From Bacillus sp. FJAT-29814 (lineage in GTDB: Bacteria > Bacillota > Bacilli > Bacillales > Cytobacillaceae): 64,000 nucleotides of DNA. Numbering within the stretch: position 1 is the stretch's first letter; each line of letters starts with the position of its first letter. The stretch is from assembly GCF_001510715.1 (NCBI RefSeq), contig NZ_LMTJ01000007.1, positions 63,650 to 127,649 of the forward strand, given 5' to 3'. This document shows positions 33,462 through 41,748 of this stretch, piece by piece. The notes beneath the pieces were generated by a model. That model did not search any database. It saw only the letters and a program-made list of their open reading frames with translations, and was not told the origin of the DNA. Position numbers and translations under genes: made by a program.

Positions 33462-34892
33462 TTACGACAAAGAGTCCTCCAATTGGTACTTTTCAATCTT
33501 GTCATAAAGACTGGATCGGCTAATCTGTAGCGTTTCCGCCACTTTCACCTTATTATAGTTAAACTCCTCCAGGCAATTCTTGATGACTTCCTTTTCCGTC
33601 TCTTCCAAAATGCTCTTCAGTGTCTGGCCTTTCGCCAATTTTTGCGACCTTTTTGAATTCGTGATGTTGTATGGCAAATGGACGGTCCGAATCGTATCGG
33701 TATCGGTTAAATTGATGGCCCGCTCTAGCACATTCTCGAGTTCCCGAACATTACCTGGCCAGCTATAGCGGAGGATGTGGTCCATCGCATTTTTCGAAAT
33801 GTGGCAAACATAAACACCAAGCTGTGAGGACAGCTTATCCAGCAGTTTCATCGCAATTGCCGCCGCATCGTCCTCCCGCTCACGCAGTGGCGGAATTTCA
33901 ATCGACATGACATTGAGCCGGTAAAATAAATCCTCACGGAATTGGCCCTCGGCCACCATTTTTTCAAGATTTTTGTTTGTAGCGGCAATCACCCGGACAT
34001 CAACCGGAATGGTTCTCGTCCCGCCGACCCGTTCGATTTCTTTTTCCTGAAGGACACGGAGCAGCTTCGCCTGCATCGCCAGCGGCATGTCGCCGATTTC
34101 GTCGAGAAAAATCGTTCCATTATTCGCCAGTTCAAATTTACCCAACTTCCCGCCTTTTTTCGCGCCAGTAAAAGCACCTTCCATATAGCCAAACAATTCC
34201 GATTCGAGGAGTTCAGCAGGAATCGCCGCACAGTTCACCTTTATGAAGCTTTCATGACTTCGGTTGCTCGAATGATGAATCGCATGGGCAAACAATTCCT
34301 TGCCAGTCCCGCTTTCTCCGAGGAGGAGCACATTGGACTTTGTCTGCGAAGCCCTTCTTCCCATATAAATCGCGCGCACCATCTTCTCGCTGGTACCGAG
34401 GATATTTTCCCAGCTGTACTTCGCACCCTGAATTTGAACAAGCTGTTCCTTGGCATAGGACAGCGCACTTTCGAGCAGCTTATTTTTTTCAATAATATCC
34501 TTAAATTCCTTAATTTCTTGGAAAAGCAGCATGCCAAAACCATAGACAACCTCATGGTTTTGATCGAGGACCGGAATTCGGTGAACAATCGCCGTCTTGC
34601 CGTTCTTAAACTTATGTTTCCAGGCAATCTCCGACTTCTTCGTTTTAAACACATACGGAAAGCGCGAAAATTCATCCACTTCGAGTACAGGCTTTCCAAT
34701 AACCTCATCCTTCGGAAACCCCAAATAGTCGGCAAAAATTTGGTTAATCATCCGAATTCTTGTATCTTTATCAATTAAAATAATCGGAACACCAATCGGG
34801 TCAAAAATTTTCTCGACTGTATTAAGAAATTCCTCCGAACCCAATAGTTCTAAGTCTACGGTCGTGACAACATTGGAAACTTCTAAACTCAT
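33462..34892 (-). CDS. Sigma-54 enhancer-binding transcriptional activator (PAS-AAA+-Fis)
   Basis: A 476-residue regulator. An N-terminal PAS domain (about 25-120, 'GVPIILIDKDTRIRMINQIFADYLGF') senses a signal. The AAA+ domain has Walker A 'GESGTGKE' (about 194), the sigma-54-contacting 'GAFTGA' loop, Walker B 'IFLDEIGDM' and 'FREDLFYRLNV'. The C-terminus is a Fis-type helix-turn-helix ('KVKVAETLQISRSSLYDKI'). With GAFTGA intact it should activate sigma-54 RNA polymerase. Three -24/-12 promoters and four palindromes nearby make the Liv operon, thiolase and SDR genes its probable targets. AGGGAGGTC precedes the ATG. The signal, probably a small acid or acyl-CoA, is unknown. Confidence 0.93.
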   Translation of the reverse strand: MSLEVSNVVTTVDLELLGSEEFLNTVEKIFDPIGVPIILIDKDTRIRMINQIFADYLGFPKDEVIGKPVLEVDEFSRFPYVFKTKKSEIAWKHKFKNGKTAIVHRIPVLDQNHEVVYGFGMLLFQEIKEFKDIIEKNKLLESALSYAKEQLVQIQGAKYSWENILGTSEKMVRAIYMGRRASQTKSNVLLLGESGTGKELFAHAIHHSSNRSHESFIKVNCAAIPAELLESELFGYMEGAFTGAKKGGKLGKFELANNGTIFLDEIGDMPLAMQAKLLRVLQEKEIERVGGTRTIPVDVRVIAATNKNLEKMVAEGQFREDLFYRLNVMSIEIPPLREREDDAAAIAMKLLDKLSSQLGVYVCHISKNAMDHILRYSWPGNVRELENVLERAINLTDTDTIRTVHLPYNITNSKRSQKLAKGQTLKSILEETEKEVIKNCLEEFNYNKVKVAETLQISRSSLYDKIEKYQLEDSLS

Positions 34893-35026
34893 AAAGCGAT
34901 GACCTCCCTAACCAGGAATACCTCCTTCTATTGTATAGAAATTCAGAGGGTTTAGGTAGGGATAATTTATGTCTAAAAAAAGGCGAGGCGCCTATCGATG
35001 GCTTCTGTCCTCTATAAGAGTTATTG

Positions 35027-35130
35027 AGAACACTTTGATAAGGGTTTTTATTAAAACTGTCGTCTATATGGCTTCTTGGCAACACTTTCATAAAGTTTTT
35101 AATTAAAACTGTCGTCAATTATGCTTCTTG
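35027..35130. repeat. Tandem direct repeat, about 52 bp per unit
   Basis: Two near-copies of AACACTTT-N4-AA(G)GTTTTT-A-TTAAAACTGTCGTC-N3-ATGGCTTCTTG occur back to back (starting about 35029 and 35081). A third partial copy, ATGGCTTCTGTCC, lies near 34998. They lie between the activator start and the thiolase terminator. Confidence 0.6.
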
Positions 35131-35135
35131 CCCAA

Positions 35136-35166
35136 AACAAAAAGGGCCTCAGCCAAGCCGGGCCCC
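35136..35166 (-). terminator. Terminator of the thiolase gene
   Basis: GGGCC (35160 side) pairs with GGCCC (35144-35148 side) within GGGCCCGGCTTGGCTGAGGC, with TTTTTG following on the minus strand, 11 nt after the thiolase stop. Confidence 0.7.
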
Positions 35167-35176
35167 TCTCGATGTC

Positions 35177-36355
35177 TTATCTCTCAACAATCAGCGAAAT
35201 TCCTTGTCCCCCGCCAATGCAAAGGGTGGCAAGGCCCGTTTTCGCGTCCCGTTTCTTCATTTCATATAGCAAGGTAACCAAAATTCGGGCGCCAGAAGCC
35301 CCAACCGGATGACCTAAGGCAATCGCCCCACCGTTTACATTGACCTTGGATGGGTCGAGCTCCAATCCCTTCATGACGGCCAGCGATTGCGCGGCGAACG
35401 CTTCATTCGCTTCAATCAGGTCAAGATCCTCAACCGACAGCTTCGCTTTTTCTAATGCTTTTTTCGTTGCCGGCACCGGCCCAAATCCCATAATCCTCGG
35501 GTCCAGCGCAGCTGAGGAATAGGATTTTACCGTTGCCAGAGGCTCAATCCCGAGTTCCAGCGCTTTCTCTTTGGCCATGAGGACAACCATCGCGGCCCCA
35601 TCATTTAGTCCAGAGGCATTCCCGGCTGTGACTGTGCCATCCTTTTTAAAGGCTGGGCGCAATTTCGCCAGCTTCTCCGCTGTTGTTCCAGGTCTCGGGT
35701 ATTCATCGGCAGCCACGACCACCGGCTCGCCTTTGCGCTGCGGGATGCTGACCGGAACAATTTCATCGTTGAATCGTCCTTCCTGTTGTGCTGCTACCGC
35801 ACGGCGCTGGCTCTCAGCCGCAAAGGCATCCTGTTCCTCTCTTGTGATACCCCATTTTTCGGCAATATTTTCAGCGGTTACGCCCATATGAATATCGTGA
35901 AATTTATCAGTTAGCGCATCGTAGATTAACGAATCTACCACTTCCTGATGACCCATTTTCATTCCCCAACGAGCATTTTGAAGTAAATATGGCGCTTGGC
36001 TCATGCTTTCGATTCCACCAGCCAGAATCACATCGGCATCACCGACCGCGATAAACTGCACTCCCATCGTAACTGTTCTGAGCCCAGACCCGCATAGCTT
36101 ATTAATTGTCATCGCCGGCGTTTCTTCCGGCAGCCCTGAATAAATCGCTACCTGACGGGCTACATTTTGCCCTAATCCCGCTGATAAAATATTTCCAACG
36201 AGCACTTCATCAATGATGTCAGCTGAAATGCCTGCCCGTTTGATCGCTTCCTTCGCCGCTGTTACGCCCAAGTCCACCGCCGACACATCCTTGAAAGCGC
36301 CTCCGAAACTGCCGACAGGCGTTCTCGCTGCTCCTACAATAACTACCTCTCTCAT
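35177..36355 (-). CDS. Acetyl-CoA C-acetyltransferase (thiolase)
   Basis: A 392-residue biosynthetic-type thiolase. The acyl-carrying Cys lies in '[11 protein letters not shown]' (about residue 88), the His in '[12 protein letters not shown]' (about 348) and the second Cys in 'LCIGGGQG' (about 378). The enzyme condenses two acetyl-CoA to acetoacetyl-CoA, or cleaves the reverse. ATG 36355 follows GGAGGGATTT. It is divergent from the FabG-like SDR gene, and each has its own -24/-12 promoter around shared palindromes. It supplies the first step of the acyl-CoA cycle encoded here. Confidence 0.92.
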   Translation of the reverse strand: MREVVIVGAARTPVGSFGGAFKDVSAVDLGVTAAKEAIKRAGISADIIDEVLVGNILSAGLGQNVARQVAIYSGLPEETPAMTINKLCGSGLRTVTMGVQFIAVGDADVILAGGIESMSQAPYLLQNARWGMKMGHQEVVDSLIYDALTDKFHDIHMGVTAENIAEKWGITREEQDAFAAESQRRAVAAQQEGRFNDEIVPVSIPQRKGEPVVVAADEYPRPGTTAEKLAKLRPAFKKDGTVTAGNASGLNDGAAMVVLMAKEKALELGIEPLATVKSYSSAALDPRIMGFGPVPATKKALEKAKLSVEDLDLIEANEAFAAQSLAVMKGLELDPSKVNVNGGAIALGHPVGASGARILVTLLYEMKKRDAKTGLATLCIGGGQGISLIVER

Positions 36356-36394
36356 AAAAATCCCTCCATTAAATAAAAACTCAATTTACTATAA

Positions 36395-36410
36395 TGCAAT
36401 AATCGTACCA
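36395..36410 (-). promoter_or_regulatory. Sigma-54 promoter of the thiolase gene
   Basis: On the minus strand TGGTAC (36405-36410), 5 nt, TTGCA (36395-36399). It lies 40 bp upstream of the thiolase ATG and 44 bp from the palindromic sites. Confidence 0.78.
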
Positions 36411-36453
36411 AGTTGGATTATCACGACTGGCCCGGTTTCACACCCAGCCAAAC

Positions 36454-36489
36454 TGTCCGAATTTCAGACACTGTCTGATTTTGTCGACA
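36454..36489. promoter_or_regulatory. Two palindromic upstream activating sites, copies C1 and C2
   Basis: TGTCCGAATTTCAGACA (36454-36470) and TGTCTGATTTTGTCGACA (36472-36489) stand side by side. They lie midway between the two divergent sigma-54 promoters, 44 and 53 bp from each, and match copies A and B. Confidence 0.75.
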
Positions 36490-36541
36490 AAACACGACAG
36501 CCATATGACCTAAAATCCTTTAGCCTTTGGTAAAATCAAAT

Positions 36542-36557
36542 TGGCATGATTCTTGCG
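36542..36557 (+). promoter_or_regulatory. Sigma-54 promoter of the FabG-like SDR gene
   Basis: TGGCAT (36542-36547), 5 nt, TTGCG (36553-36557). Transcription is expected to start near 36568, giving a 27-nt leader before the ATG at 36595. Confidence 0.82.
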
Positions 36558-36594
36558 AGATAAATAAATGACTATTCATTTTGGAGGGATATTT

Positions 36595-37335
36595 ATGAGA
36601 TTAGCAGAAAAGGTAGCCATCATCACTGGAGCAGGAAGAGGAATTGGCGAAGCAACGGCACTTAAGTTTGCCAAGGAGGGAGCAAAAGTAGTCGTAGCGG
36701 ATGTGAACAAGGAGGATATTGACCAAACGGTTCAAGCCATTACCGAAGCTGGCGGGGAAGCAATTGGAATGGTTGTCGATGTAACCAATGTGGAGCAGGT
36801 AGAAAACATGATTACTGAAACTGTCCAGCACTTTGGAAGCGTTGACATTGTCGTGAATAATGCAGGAATCACGGCTGATGCCCAATTGATTAAAATGGAA
36901 GAGGCCCAATGGGATCGCGTAATCGATGTTAACTTAAAAGGCGTCTTCAATGTGGCGCAAGCGGCTGCCAAGCTCATGAAGGAGCAAAAAAGCGGAGTCA
37001 TTTTAAATGCCTCCTCAGTCGTCGGCTTGTATGGAAACTTTGGCCAAACGAACTATGCAGCCACTAAGTGGGGTGTCATCGGGATGACAAAGACGTGGGC
37101 AAAAGAGCTTGGCCGTTTCGGTATCCGTGTCAATGCCGTGGCACCAGGATTTATCATGACACCGATGGTTCAAAAAATGCCTGAAAAGGTACTCGATATG
37201 ATGAAGGGAAAATCCCCGCTTGGCATGTTGGGCGAGCCGGAAGATATCGCCAACGCCTATACCTTCTTGGCTTCAGATGAAGCGCGTTATGTCACTGGCA
37301 CTGTGCTTAGTGTCGATGGCGGAGTGGTACTGTAA
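36595..37335 (+). CDS. FabG/PhaB-like 3-oxoacyl thioester reductase (SDR)
   Basis: A 246-residue short-chain dehydrogenase. Cofactor motif 'GAGRGIGEATAL' (about 12-23), 'NNAGI', catalytic Ser ('NASSVVG') and YxxxK ('YAATK') are intact. Asp in 'VVVADVNKED' suggests NADH preference, but the following residues allow NADPH too. It resembles FabG and acetoacetyl-CoA reductase. ATG 36595 has GGAGGGATATTT upstream; an ATG at 36568 would be at the transcription start and is rejected. It is controlled by a -24/-12 promoter and is the expected second step after the divergent thiolase. Confidence 0.85.
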   Translation: MRLAEKVAIITGAGRGIGEATALKFAKEGAKVVVADVNKEDIDQTVQAITEAGGEAIGMVVDVTNVEQVENMITETVQHFGSVDIVVNNAGITADAQLIKMEEAQWDRVIDVNLKGVFNVAQAAAKLMKEQKSGVILNASSVVGLYGNFGQTNYAATKWGVIGMTKTWAKELGRFGIRVNAVAPGFIMTPMVQKMPEKVLDMMKGKSPLGMLGEPEDIANAYTFLASDEARYVTGTVLSVDGGVVL

Positions 37336-37347
37336 TAGAATTTCTAG

Positions 37348-37392
37348 GGGCTGAATTGATTTTTTCGATTCAGCTCTTTGGCTATTTTTTTA
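37348..37392 (+). terminator. Hairpin after the SDR gene
   Basis: GGGCTGAATTGA pairs with TCGATTCAGCTC, with a T-run (GCTATTTTTTT) 6 nt further on. It is a likely leaky terminator before the hydrolase gene at 37406, which lies only 70 bp downstream. Confidence 0.6.
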
Positions 37393-37405
37393 GGAGGTGT
37401 GAGAG

Positions 37406-38218
37406 ATGCCACTTATGAATATTAACGGTAACAATCTTTATTATGAAACCTATGGCAATCCAGATGCCCAAAACACGATTATGTTTCTTAACGGAGTGAT
37501 GACAACCACGACCAGTTGGGCGTTGTATTACCCCTTTTTTGAAAAGCTTGGCTATCGGATTGTGCTTCATGATTTCAAAGGGCAAATGAAATCGGACAAG
37601 CCGGAAGGGCCCTATACCTTTAAGGAGCATGCTGATGATGCCAAAAAGCTATTAGAGGAATTGGGTGTGGTGAAGGTTCACCTTATCGGCACGTCCTATG
37701 GCGGAGAAGTCGCCATGCGATTTGCGATTGATTATCCAGAGGCGGTCGCGAGCTTAGTCCTCATCGATGCGGCCAGTGAAGTCGATGAGATCAGCAAGCT
37801 ATTTGTCGAAGGTTGGAAGCACTTAGCCCAGCAACAGCAAGGCGAAGCCTTTTTCTGGGGCGCCGTCCCTTCCTTATATGGCAATGCGTTTGTTGCGAAA
37901 AATAAGGACTTTCTAGCGGAGAGAGCGAAACTAATGAATGATATCGATCCTAACTATTTTGCCGGCCAAGTGAATTTGTATGAAACGTATGTGAATGATT
38001 TAAATTTGACCGGAGAGCTGGGGCGGATCACTTGTCCTACGCTTGTCGTCCTCGGTGAAAATGACCTGCTCACACCGCGGAAGTTTGCAGATATCCTGGT
38101 TAAAAACATCCCGAACACAGAATACATGATTATTCCCGAATGCGGTCATGTCACGATTTTTGAACAGCCGGAAGCCTTGAAAACCGCGATGATTGGGTTT
38201 ATTTTGAAATATTGTTAG
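37406..38218 (+). CDS. Alpha/beta hydrolase, second
   Basis: A 270-residue hydrolase with nucleophile elbow 'GTSYGGE' (Ser about 95), Asp in 'VLGENDLLTP' and His in 'PECGHVTIFEQPE', a full triad. It belongs to the same superfamily as the 27458 protein but is not a close copy. RBS AGGAGGTGTGAG precedes the ATG. It follows the SDR by 70 bp across a leaky hairpin, so it may belong to the sigma-54 regulon. A fragment nearly identical to its C-terminal end is found at 52055-52142, showing a former paralogue. The substrate is unknown. Confidence 0.82.
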   Translation: MPLMNINGNNLYYETYGNPDAQNTIMFLNGVMTTTTSWALYYPFFEKLGYRIVLHDFKGQMKSDKPEGPYTFKEHADDAKKLLEELGVVKVHLIGTSYGGEVAMRFAIDYPEAVASLVLIDAASEVDEISKLFVEGWKHLAQQQQGEAFFWGAVPSLYGNAFVAKNKDFLAERAKLMNDIDPNYFAGQVNLYETYVNDLNLTGELGRITCPTLVVLGENDLLTPRKFADILVKNIPNTEYMIIPECGHVTIFEQPEALKTAMIGFILKYC

Positions 38219-38225
38219 GCAGACC

Positions 38226-38365
38226 GCCTCTCCAATAAGCGCTATTGGCGTAGTTGGAGGGGCTTTTTTTACGCCGTTACTGCTCCTATAACCTCTATAA
38301 GCGTAGTCGGAGATGCATTTTTGAACCATCACTTCTCCAATAAACTCTATTGGTGTAGTTGGAGG
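38226..38365. repeat. Triplicated CTCCAATA...GTAGTTGGAG hairpin repeats
   Basis: Three related units start near 38226, 38284 and 38333: CTCCAATAAGCGCTATTGG + CGTAGTTGGAG, then CTCCTATAA...GCGTAGTCGGAG, then CTCCAATAAACTCTATTGG + TGTAGTTGGAG. Each can fold into CTCCAA/TTGGAG with an inner CAATA/TATTG stem. A lone GTTGGAGGGGCTTTTT piece lies near 40885. Confidence 0.65.
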
Positions 38366-38406
38366 TCGAAAATGGATGGGTCATTGCTCCAATCAAAATG
38401 GCATGC

Positions 38407-38440
38407 AAAAAGCCCAGAGTTTGCTCTGAGCTTATCTTTT
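38407..38440. terminator. Terminator between hydrolase and SDR genes
   Basis: AGCCCAGAG pairs with CTCTGAGCT around a TTTG loop; TATCTTTTTT follows on the plus strand and TTTTTGC on the minus strand, so it serves both convergent genes. Confidence 0.75.
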
Positions 38441-38493
38441 TTGAAAAATTGCTTGGACTTTCGGTTCTAAACGCTTATGGTGAGTCGATGTTA

Positions 38494-39246
38494 TTATAAA
38501 GCAGCGGCTCCGCCATCAATCGAAATGACAGCACCATGAATATAGGAAGCTTCGTCGCTCAGCAGGAAGGCGACCACATCTGCAACCTCATGAGGCTGGC
38601 CTAATCTGCCCATCGGGACCGCTTCAGCCATGGCTTCAATGGCCTCTGCCGGAAAGGCTTTTACCATTGGTGTTTCATTCGTGCCTGGAGCAATCGCATT
38701 GATTCTGATATTTTCCCTTCCATACTCTCCGGCAATGGTTTTCGTCAGCCCAATAACAGCATGTTTCGTTGCTGAATAAGCGCCCAAAGTAGGCATTCCA
38801 ACCAATCCGCCCAGTGAGGCCGTATTGACAATCACACCGCCCCCGCTCTTTCGCATTTCATTCACTACATATTTTAACCCGTAGAAGACACCCTTTAGAT
38901 TCACGTTAACAATGGCATCGAATTCTTCTACAGAACATTCTAGCGTGCGTACTCCCGATCCAGAAATTCCAGCATTGTTAAAGAATAAATCGATTTTTCC
39001 AAAGTGATCAACCGTTTGCACTACATATCTTTTTACATCCTCAACCTTACTCACATCGGCTTGAATGAATATGGCATCAGTGCCCAGTTCTTTACAAAGG
39101 CGAACTGTCTCTTCCCCATTTTCTGTTGATAGATCAACTATTGAAATATTTGTCCCTTTCTTAGCCAGTTTTAACGCCGTTTCTCTACCAAATCCACTGC
39201 CTCCACCTGTTATAATTGCCACTTTATTACTTAATTTTTCTGTCAT
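38494..39246 (-). CDS. Short-chain dehydrogenase/reductase
   Basis: A 250-residue SDR. 'GGGSGFGRETAL' (about 14-25) is the cofactor site, with 'NNAGISGSG', Ser in 'NTASLGG' and 'YSATK' as catalytic residues. It ends with the usual 'YIHGAVISIDGG'. AGGAGATAG precedes ATG 39246. It is convergent with the 37406 hydrolase and no sigma-54 site is seen upstream, so a link with the acyl-CoA block is not shown. The substrate, an alcohol or ketone, is unknown. Confidence 0.82.
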   Translation of the reverse strand: MTEKLSNKVAIITGGGSGFGRETALKLAKKGTNISIVDLSTENGEETVRLCKELGTDAIFIQADVSKVEDVKRYVVQTVDHFGKIDLFFNNAGISGSGVRTLECSVEEFDAIVNVNLKGVFYGLKYVVNEMRKSGGGVIVNTASLGGLVGMPTLGAYSATKHAVIGLTKTIAGEYGRENIRINAIAPGTNETPMVKAFPAEAIEAMAEAVPMGRLGQPHEVADVVAFLLSDEASYIHGAVISIDGGAAAL

Positions 39247-39534
39247 TTTTCTATCTCCTTTTTCGGGTTCTTGTGTGAATTTCTACTGCGATATCCCTGC
39301 AAGGATGGTCACCGTCAACTAATAATAGTTGGCAAGTAGAAGGATAAAGTTGCTATATGCTCACTATATCACAAACTTTCGTTGAAATTGTTACAAAATT
39401 AGCAATACTTAGGGGCACTGAACAAATCCACAAGTATTCCACCGTTTTTTTTGATCAGTGGACCACATTGGACGACTGTTCGTAACTCCCTATTTATTTG
39501 ATTGTTGTTTTATTTCTGTGTTGGAATAGGAGTT
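39247..39534. other. Intergenic region before dedA
   Basis: About 288 bp. A long AT-rich stretch, no clear promoter or ORF recognised. Confidence 0.3.
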
Positions 39535-40140
39535 TCAGTTTTTAAAGCCAACTTTTTTACTCTTTTTCTTCCAGAAATAATAAAAAATAATCAATATGAT
39601 TAAAATAAACAAAATTAAAAAAATGCTATATTTTGATACATAAGCTTCAACTTGTTTCCAATCTTGCCCTAGTTTACTGCCTAAAGTAATGAAAGTAAAA
39701 GTCCATATGAATGCCCCCGTATAGGCAAAAACTAAGAATTTTCTAAAAGGGTATTTATTTATTGCTGCGATGTAAGCCGCAAGATGGCGAACTCCAGGAA
39801 TGAAATAGCCAATTAATAAAACTGTCGGTCCAATTTTTTGGAACAAATTCTTTGTCAAATTAATTTTCTTCTCGGTGATATGAAATTTGGGACCAAATTT
39901 TTTTAACAAAGGTAATCCAAACCTATAACCGATATAGTAGCTAAGGGAGATTCCTCCTGCGGCACCCGTAAATGCACTTAACAAAGACATTATATATGTT
40001 AATTTACCTTGGAAGACATTGTAGCCAACATATGTTAAAAGAACCTCATCAGGTATCGGAAGACCAATAATACCACCAATTAACACTACAATGATTCCCA
40101 AATATCCAAAATGCTCGATTAGGAAATCTATATGCTGCAT
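39535..40140 (-). CDS. DedA family membrane protein
   Basis: A 201-residue SNARE-associated/DedA protein with four to five membrane segments. 'GLPIPDEVLLTYVGY' near residue 28 and 'LLIGYFIPGVRHLAAYIAA' (about 108-127) are family motifs. The family includes lipid flippases and membrane-homeostasis proteins. It lies 25 bp downstream of pssA, so phosphatidylserine or PE handling is a plausible role (inference). The C-terminus is Lys-rich. Confidence 0.87.
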   Translation of the reverse strand: MQHIDFLIEHFGYLGIIVVLIGGIIGLPIPDEVLLTYVGYNVFQGKLTYIMSLLSAFTGAAGGISLSYYIGYRFGLPLLKKFGPKFHITEKKINLTKNLFQKIGPTVLLIGYFIPGVRHLAAYIAAINKYPFRKFLVFAYTGAFIWTFTFITLGSKLGQDWKQVEAYVSKYSIFLILFILIILIIFYYFWKKKSKKVGFKN

Positions 40141-40165
40141 TATTAATTCCCACCTAATTAATAAA

Positions 40166-40657
40166 TTAAAGTTTTTTAACTTTAATGGGGCTTACCATTA
40201 AAACAGCAAGGGTTAAAGTAATCCATGCATTACTATATGAAAAGAATCCCATTGCAGCGAGTGGCAATCCAGCCGCTGGAATAGGCAATCCTCTAAAATA
40301 GCCAATGGTTGGTTTTACATTAAACTTAGCCAATCTTAACGCACCCATTATGGGGAAAAGGATAAATGCCAAAGAAGTTAAAATAGACGGTACCGCTATT
40401 GTATGAAATATAAGCGCAGGAGCAACACCAAAACTAACAATATCCGCTAAGGAATCCAATTGGACACCTATTTCACTGTTAACTTTTAATCCTCTAGCAA
40501 TTCTTCCGTCAAGAAGGTCAAAAATAGCTGAAAGGAAAACTAATATGGAGGCTACTTGTAAAAAGCCACTCATATTACAGGTAATGGAAAGAACACCGCA
40601 CAATAAATTACCCATTGTAAATAAATTGGGGACCGCTTTTGCTACTTGACTAAACAA
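40166..40657 (-). CDS. pssA: CDP-diacylglycerol-serine O-phosphatidyltransferase
   Basis: A 163-residue integral-membrane phosphatidyltransferase. The CDP-alcohol motif D-G-x2-A-R-x8-G-x3-D-x3-D appears as 'DGRIARGLKVNSEIGVQLD' and onwards. It makes phosphatidylserine, the precursor of phosphatidylethanolamine. I place the start at TTG 40657, 7 nt after AGGAGG, giving the family-typical 'VPNLFTMGNLLCG' near the N-terminus; an upstream ATG at 40702 includes that site. It precedes the DedA gene. No psd decarboxylase gene is in the window. Confidence 0.87.
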   Translation of the reverse strand: MFSQVAKAVPNLFTMGNLLCGVLSITCNMSGFLQVASILVFLSAIFDLLDGRIARGLKVNSEIGVQLDSLADIVSFGVAPALIFHTIAVPSILTSLAFILFPIMGALRLAKFNVKPTIGYFRGLPIPAAGLPLAAMGFFSYSNAWITLTLAVLMVSPIKVKKL

Positions 40658-40702
40658 ATTAATTCCTCCTGACGTTAACGATTCAACCCATTTAATTAGC
40701 AT

Positions 40703-40945
40703 ATTTCTTTATATTCTTCCGAAAATTTTTAAACGACAACTTTTTGAAATCTGAATGTTTTATTAGGGATAATACAGTTTTAATTTATATCATTAACTTA
40801 CCCCATTTGATTGAAGGACCATTCTTGAATTCATTGCAAAAAACGATGTCCCCAAGGTCCAGGCAATGAAACGGCCGGGATCTCCCGAAGTTGGAGGGGC
40901 TTTTTGCGGCCAAGAAAAAAGCCAGGAGACCCGTCCCCCTGGCTT
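40703..40945. other. Intergenic region with a lone repeat and a terminator
   Basis: Contains a single GTTGGAGGGGC piece (about 40880-40895). At 40918-40942 lies a GCCAGGAGACC/...CCTGGC hairpin that ends the DUF1259 gene (minus) and belongs to a family of similar hairpins in this window. Confidence 0.55.
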
Positions 40946-41362
40946 TCATTCATTATTTCCCTGTATTGGTCGGCTTGTTAATGTTGTAAAAGCGTGGGCA
41001 ACTTTTCTCGCAAAGGAGAGAGGAGGTTCAACCGATTGAATATGAATATACATCAGATTGGGCTGGGTAAATATCCAGTGATTATGCAAGGCACTCACCA
41101 TTAATCCCTGACTCACAACGGATTTTGAAAAATTTGGGATTTCTTGCTCAAGTAATGTGATCTCCCCAAGGTTTAGTGCATGGCCGTTTGCATCCAATGA
41201 CTCAAAGGAAATTCCTACTGGCAAAACTGAATGACTGGGCCGGCCTTGGATATGAACAGGAAAACTTCGCTTTAAGCTTACCGAACAGCCATTTTTTGTC
41301 ATTTCAGCTTTCCCATTTAATATTTGGGCAAATTGGTCTCCAAGCTGCTTTATGTCATACAT
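40946..41362 (-). CDS. DUF1259 (LppY/LpqO-like) protein
   Basis: A 138-residue protein ending in 'GLMVSALHNHWIFTQPNLMYIHIQSVE', the 'HNHx...P...H' signature of DUF1259 (LppY/LpqO). The region around 'LPVGISFESL' also fits. The family function is unknown; the conserved His suggest metal binding. ATG 41362 is chosen because GGAAGGGGC lies upstream, and the GTG at 41380 would include it. It lacks the signal peptide of mycobacterial members, so it is probably cytoplasmic. The gene stands alone. Confidence 0.8.
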   Translation of the reverse strand: MYDIKQLGDQFAQILNGKAEMTKNGCSVSLKRSFPVHIQGRPSHSVLPVGISFESLDANGHALNLGEITLLEQEIPNFSKSVVSQGLMVSALHNHWIFTQPNLMYIHIQSVEPPLSFARKVAHAFTTLTSRPIQGNNE

Positions 41363-41380
41363 ATCAATAGCCCCTTCCAC

Positions 41381-41748
41381 ATTCTTTTTAGATTATATTC
41401 ATGTGGGTTGCAGGGGCATTCCTATGATTACTTCATATAGTCTTCAACATATTCAAAACATCTTTCCCATTCCCATATAAAACTCCGATTATGACTCATT
41501 TCAAACCTACTTTCTCTATCATTCTAAACCCTTATGTTACGTATATTTTTTCATAATAATCAGTATATCCCAATCATTTTAACCTTTATCTGATTTCCCG
41601 GAAAACCATGGTTTCGTGCCACAAGAACAGCCCTATGGTCTTTTTTAAAATTTTTTCAAAATAATGATGGTTGTCCAATCTTCTTTTTTCTTAAGAAATA
41701 TATATATATCGAGGGGTTGTCCAAGTTGGCCAAAGGATGGTGAGGAAT
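41381..41748. other. Intergenic region before the YjcZ peptides
   Basis: About 368 bp, AT-rich, with no convincing ORF. A gene start signal (GGTGAGGAAT) lies right before 41749. Confidence 0.3.

Noticed and set aside
33942..34778. 278-residue frame on the plus strand
   Set aside because: Antisense to the sigma-54 activator, whose motifs are unmistakable.
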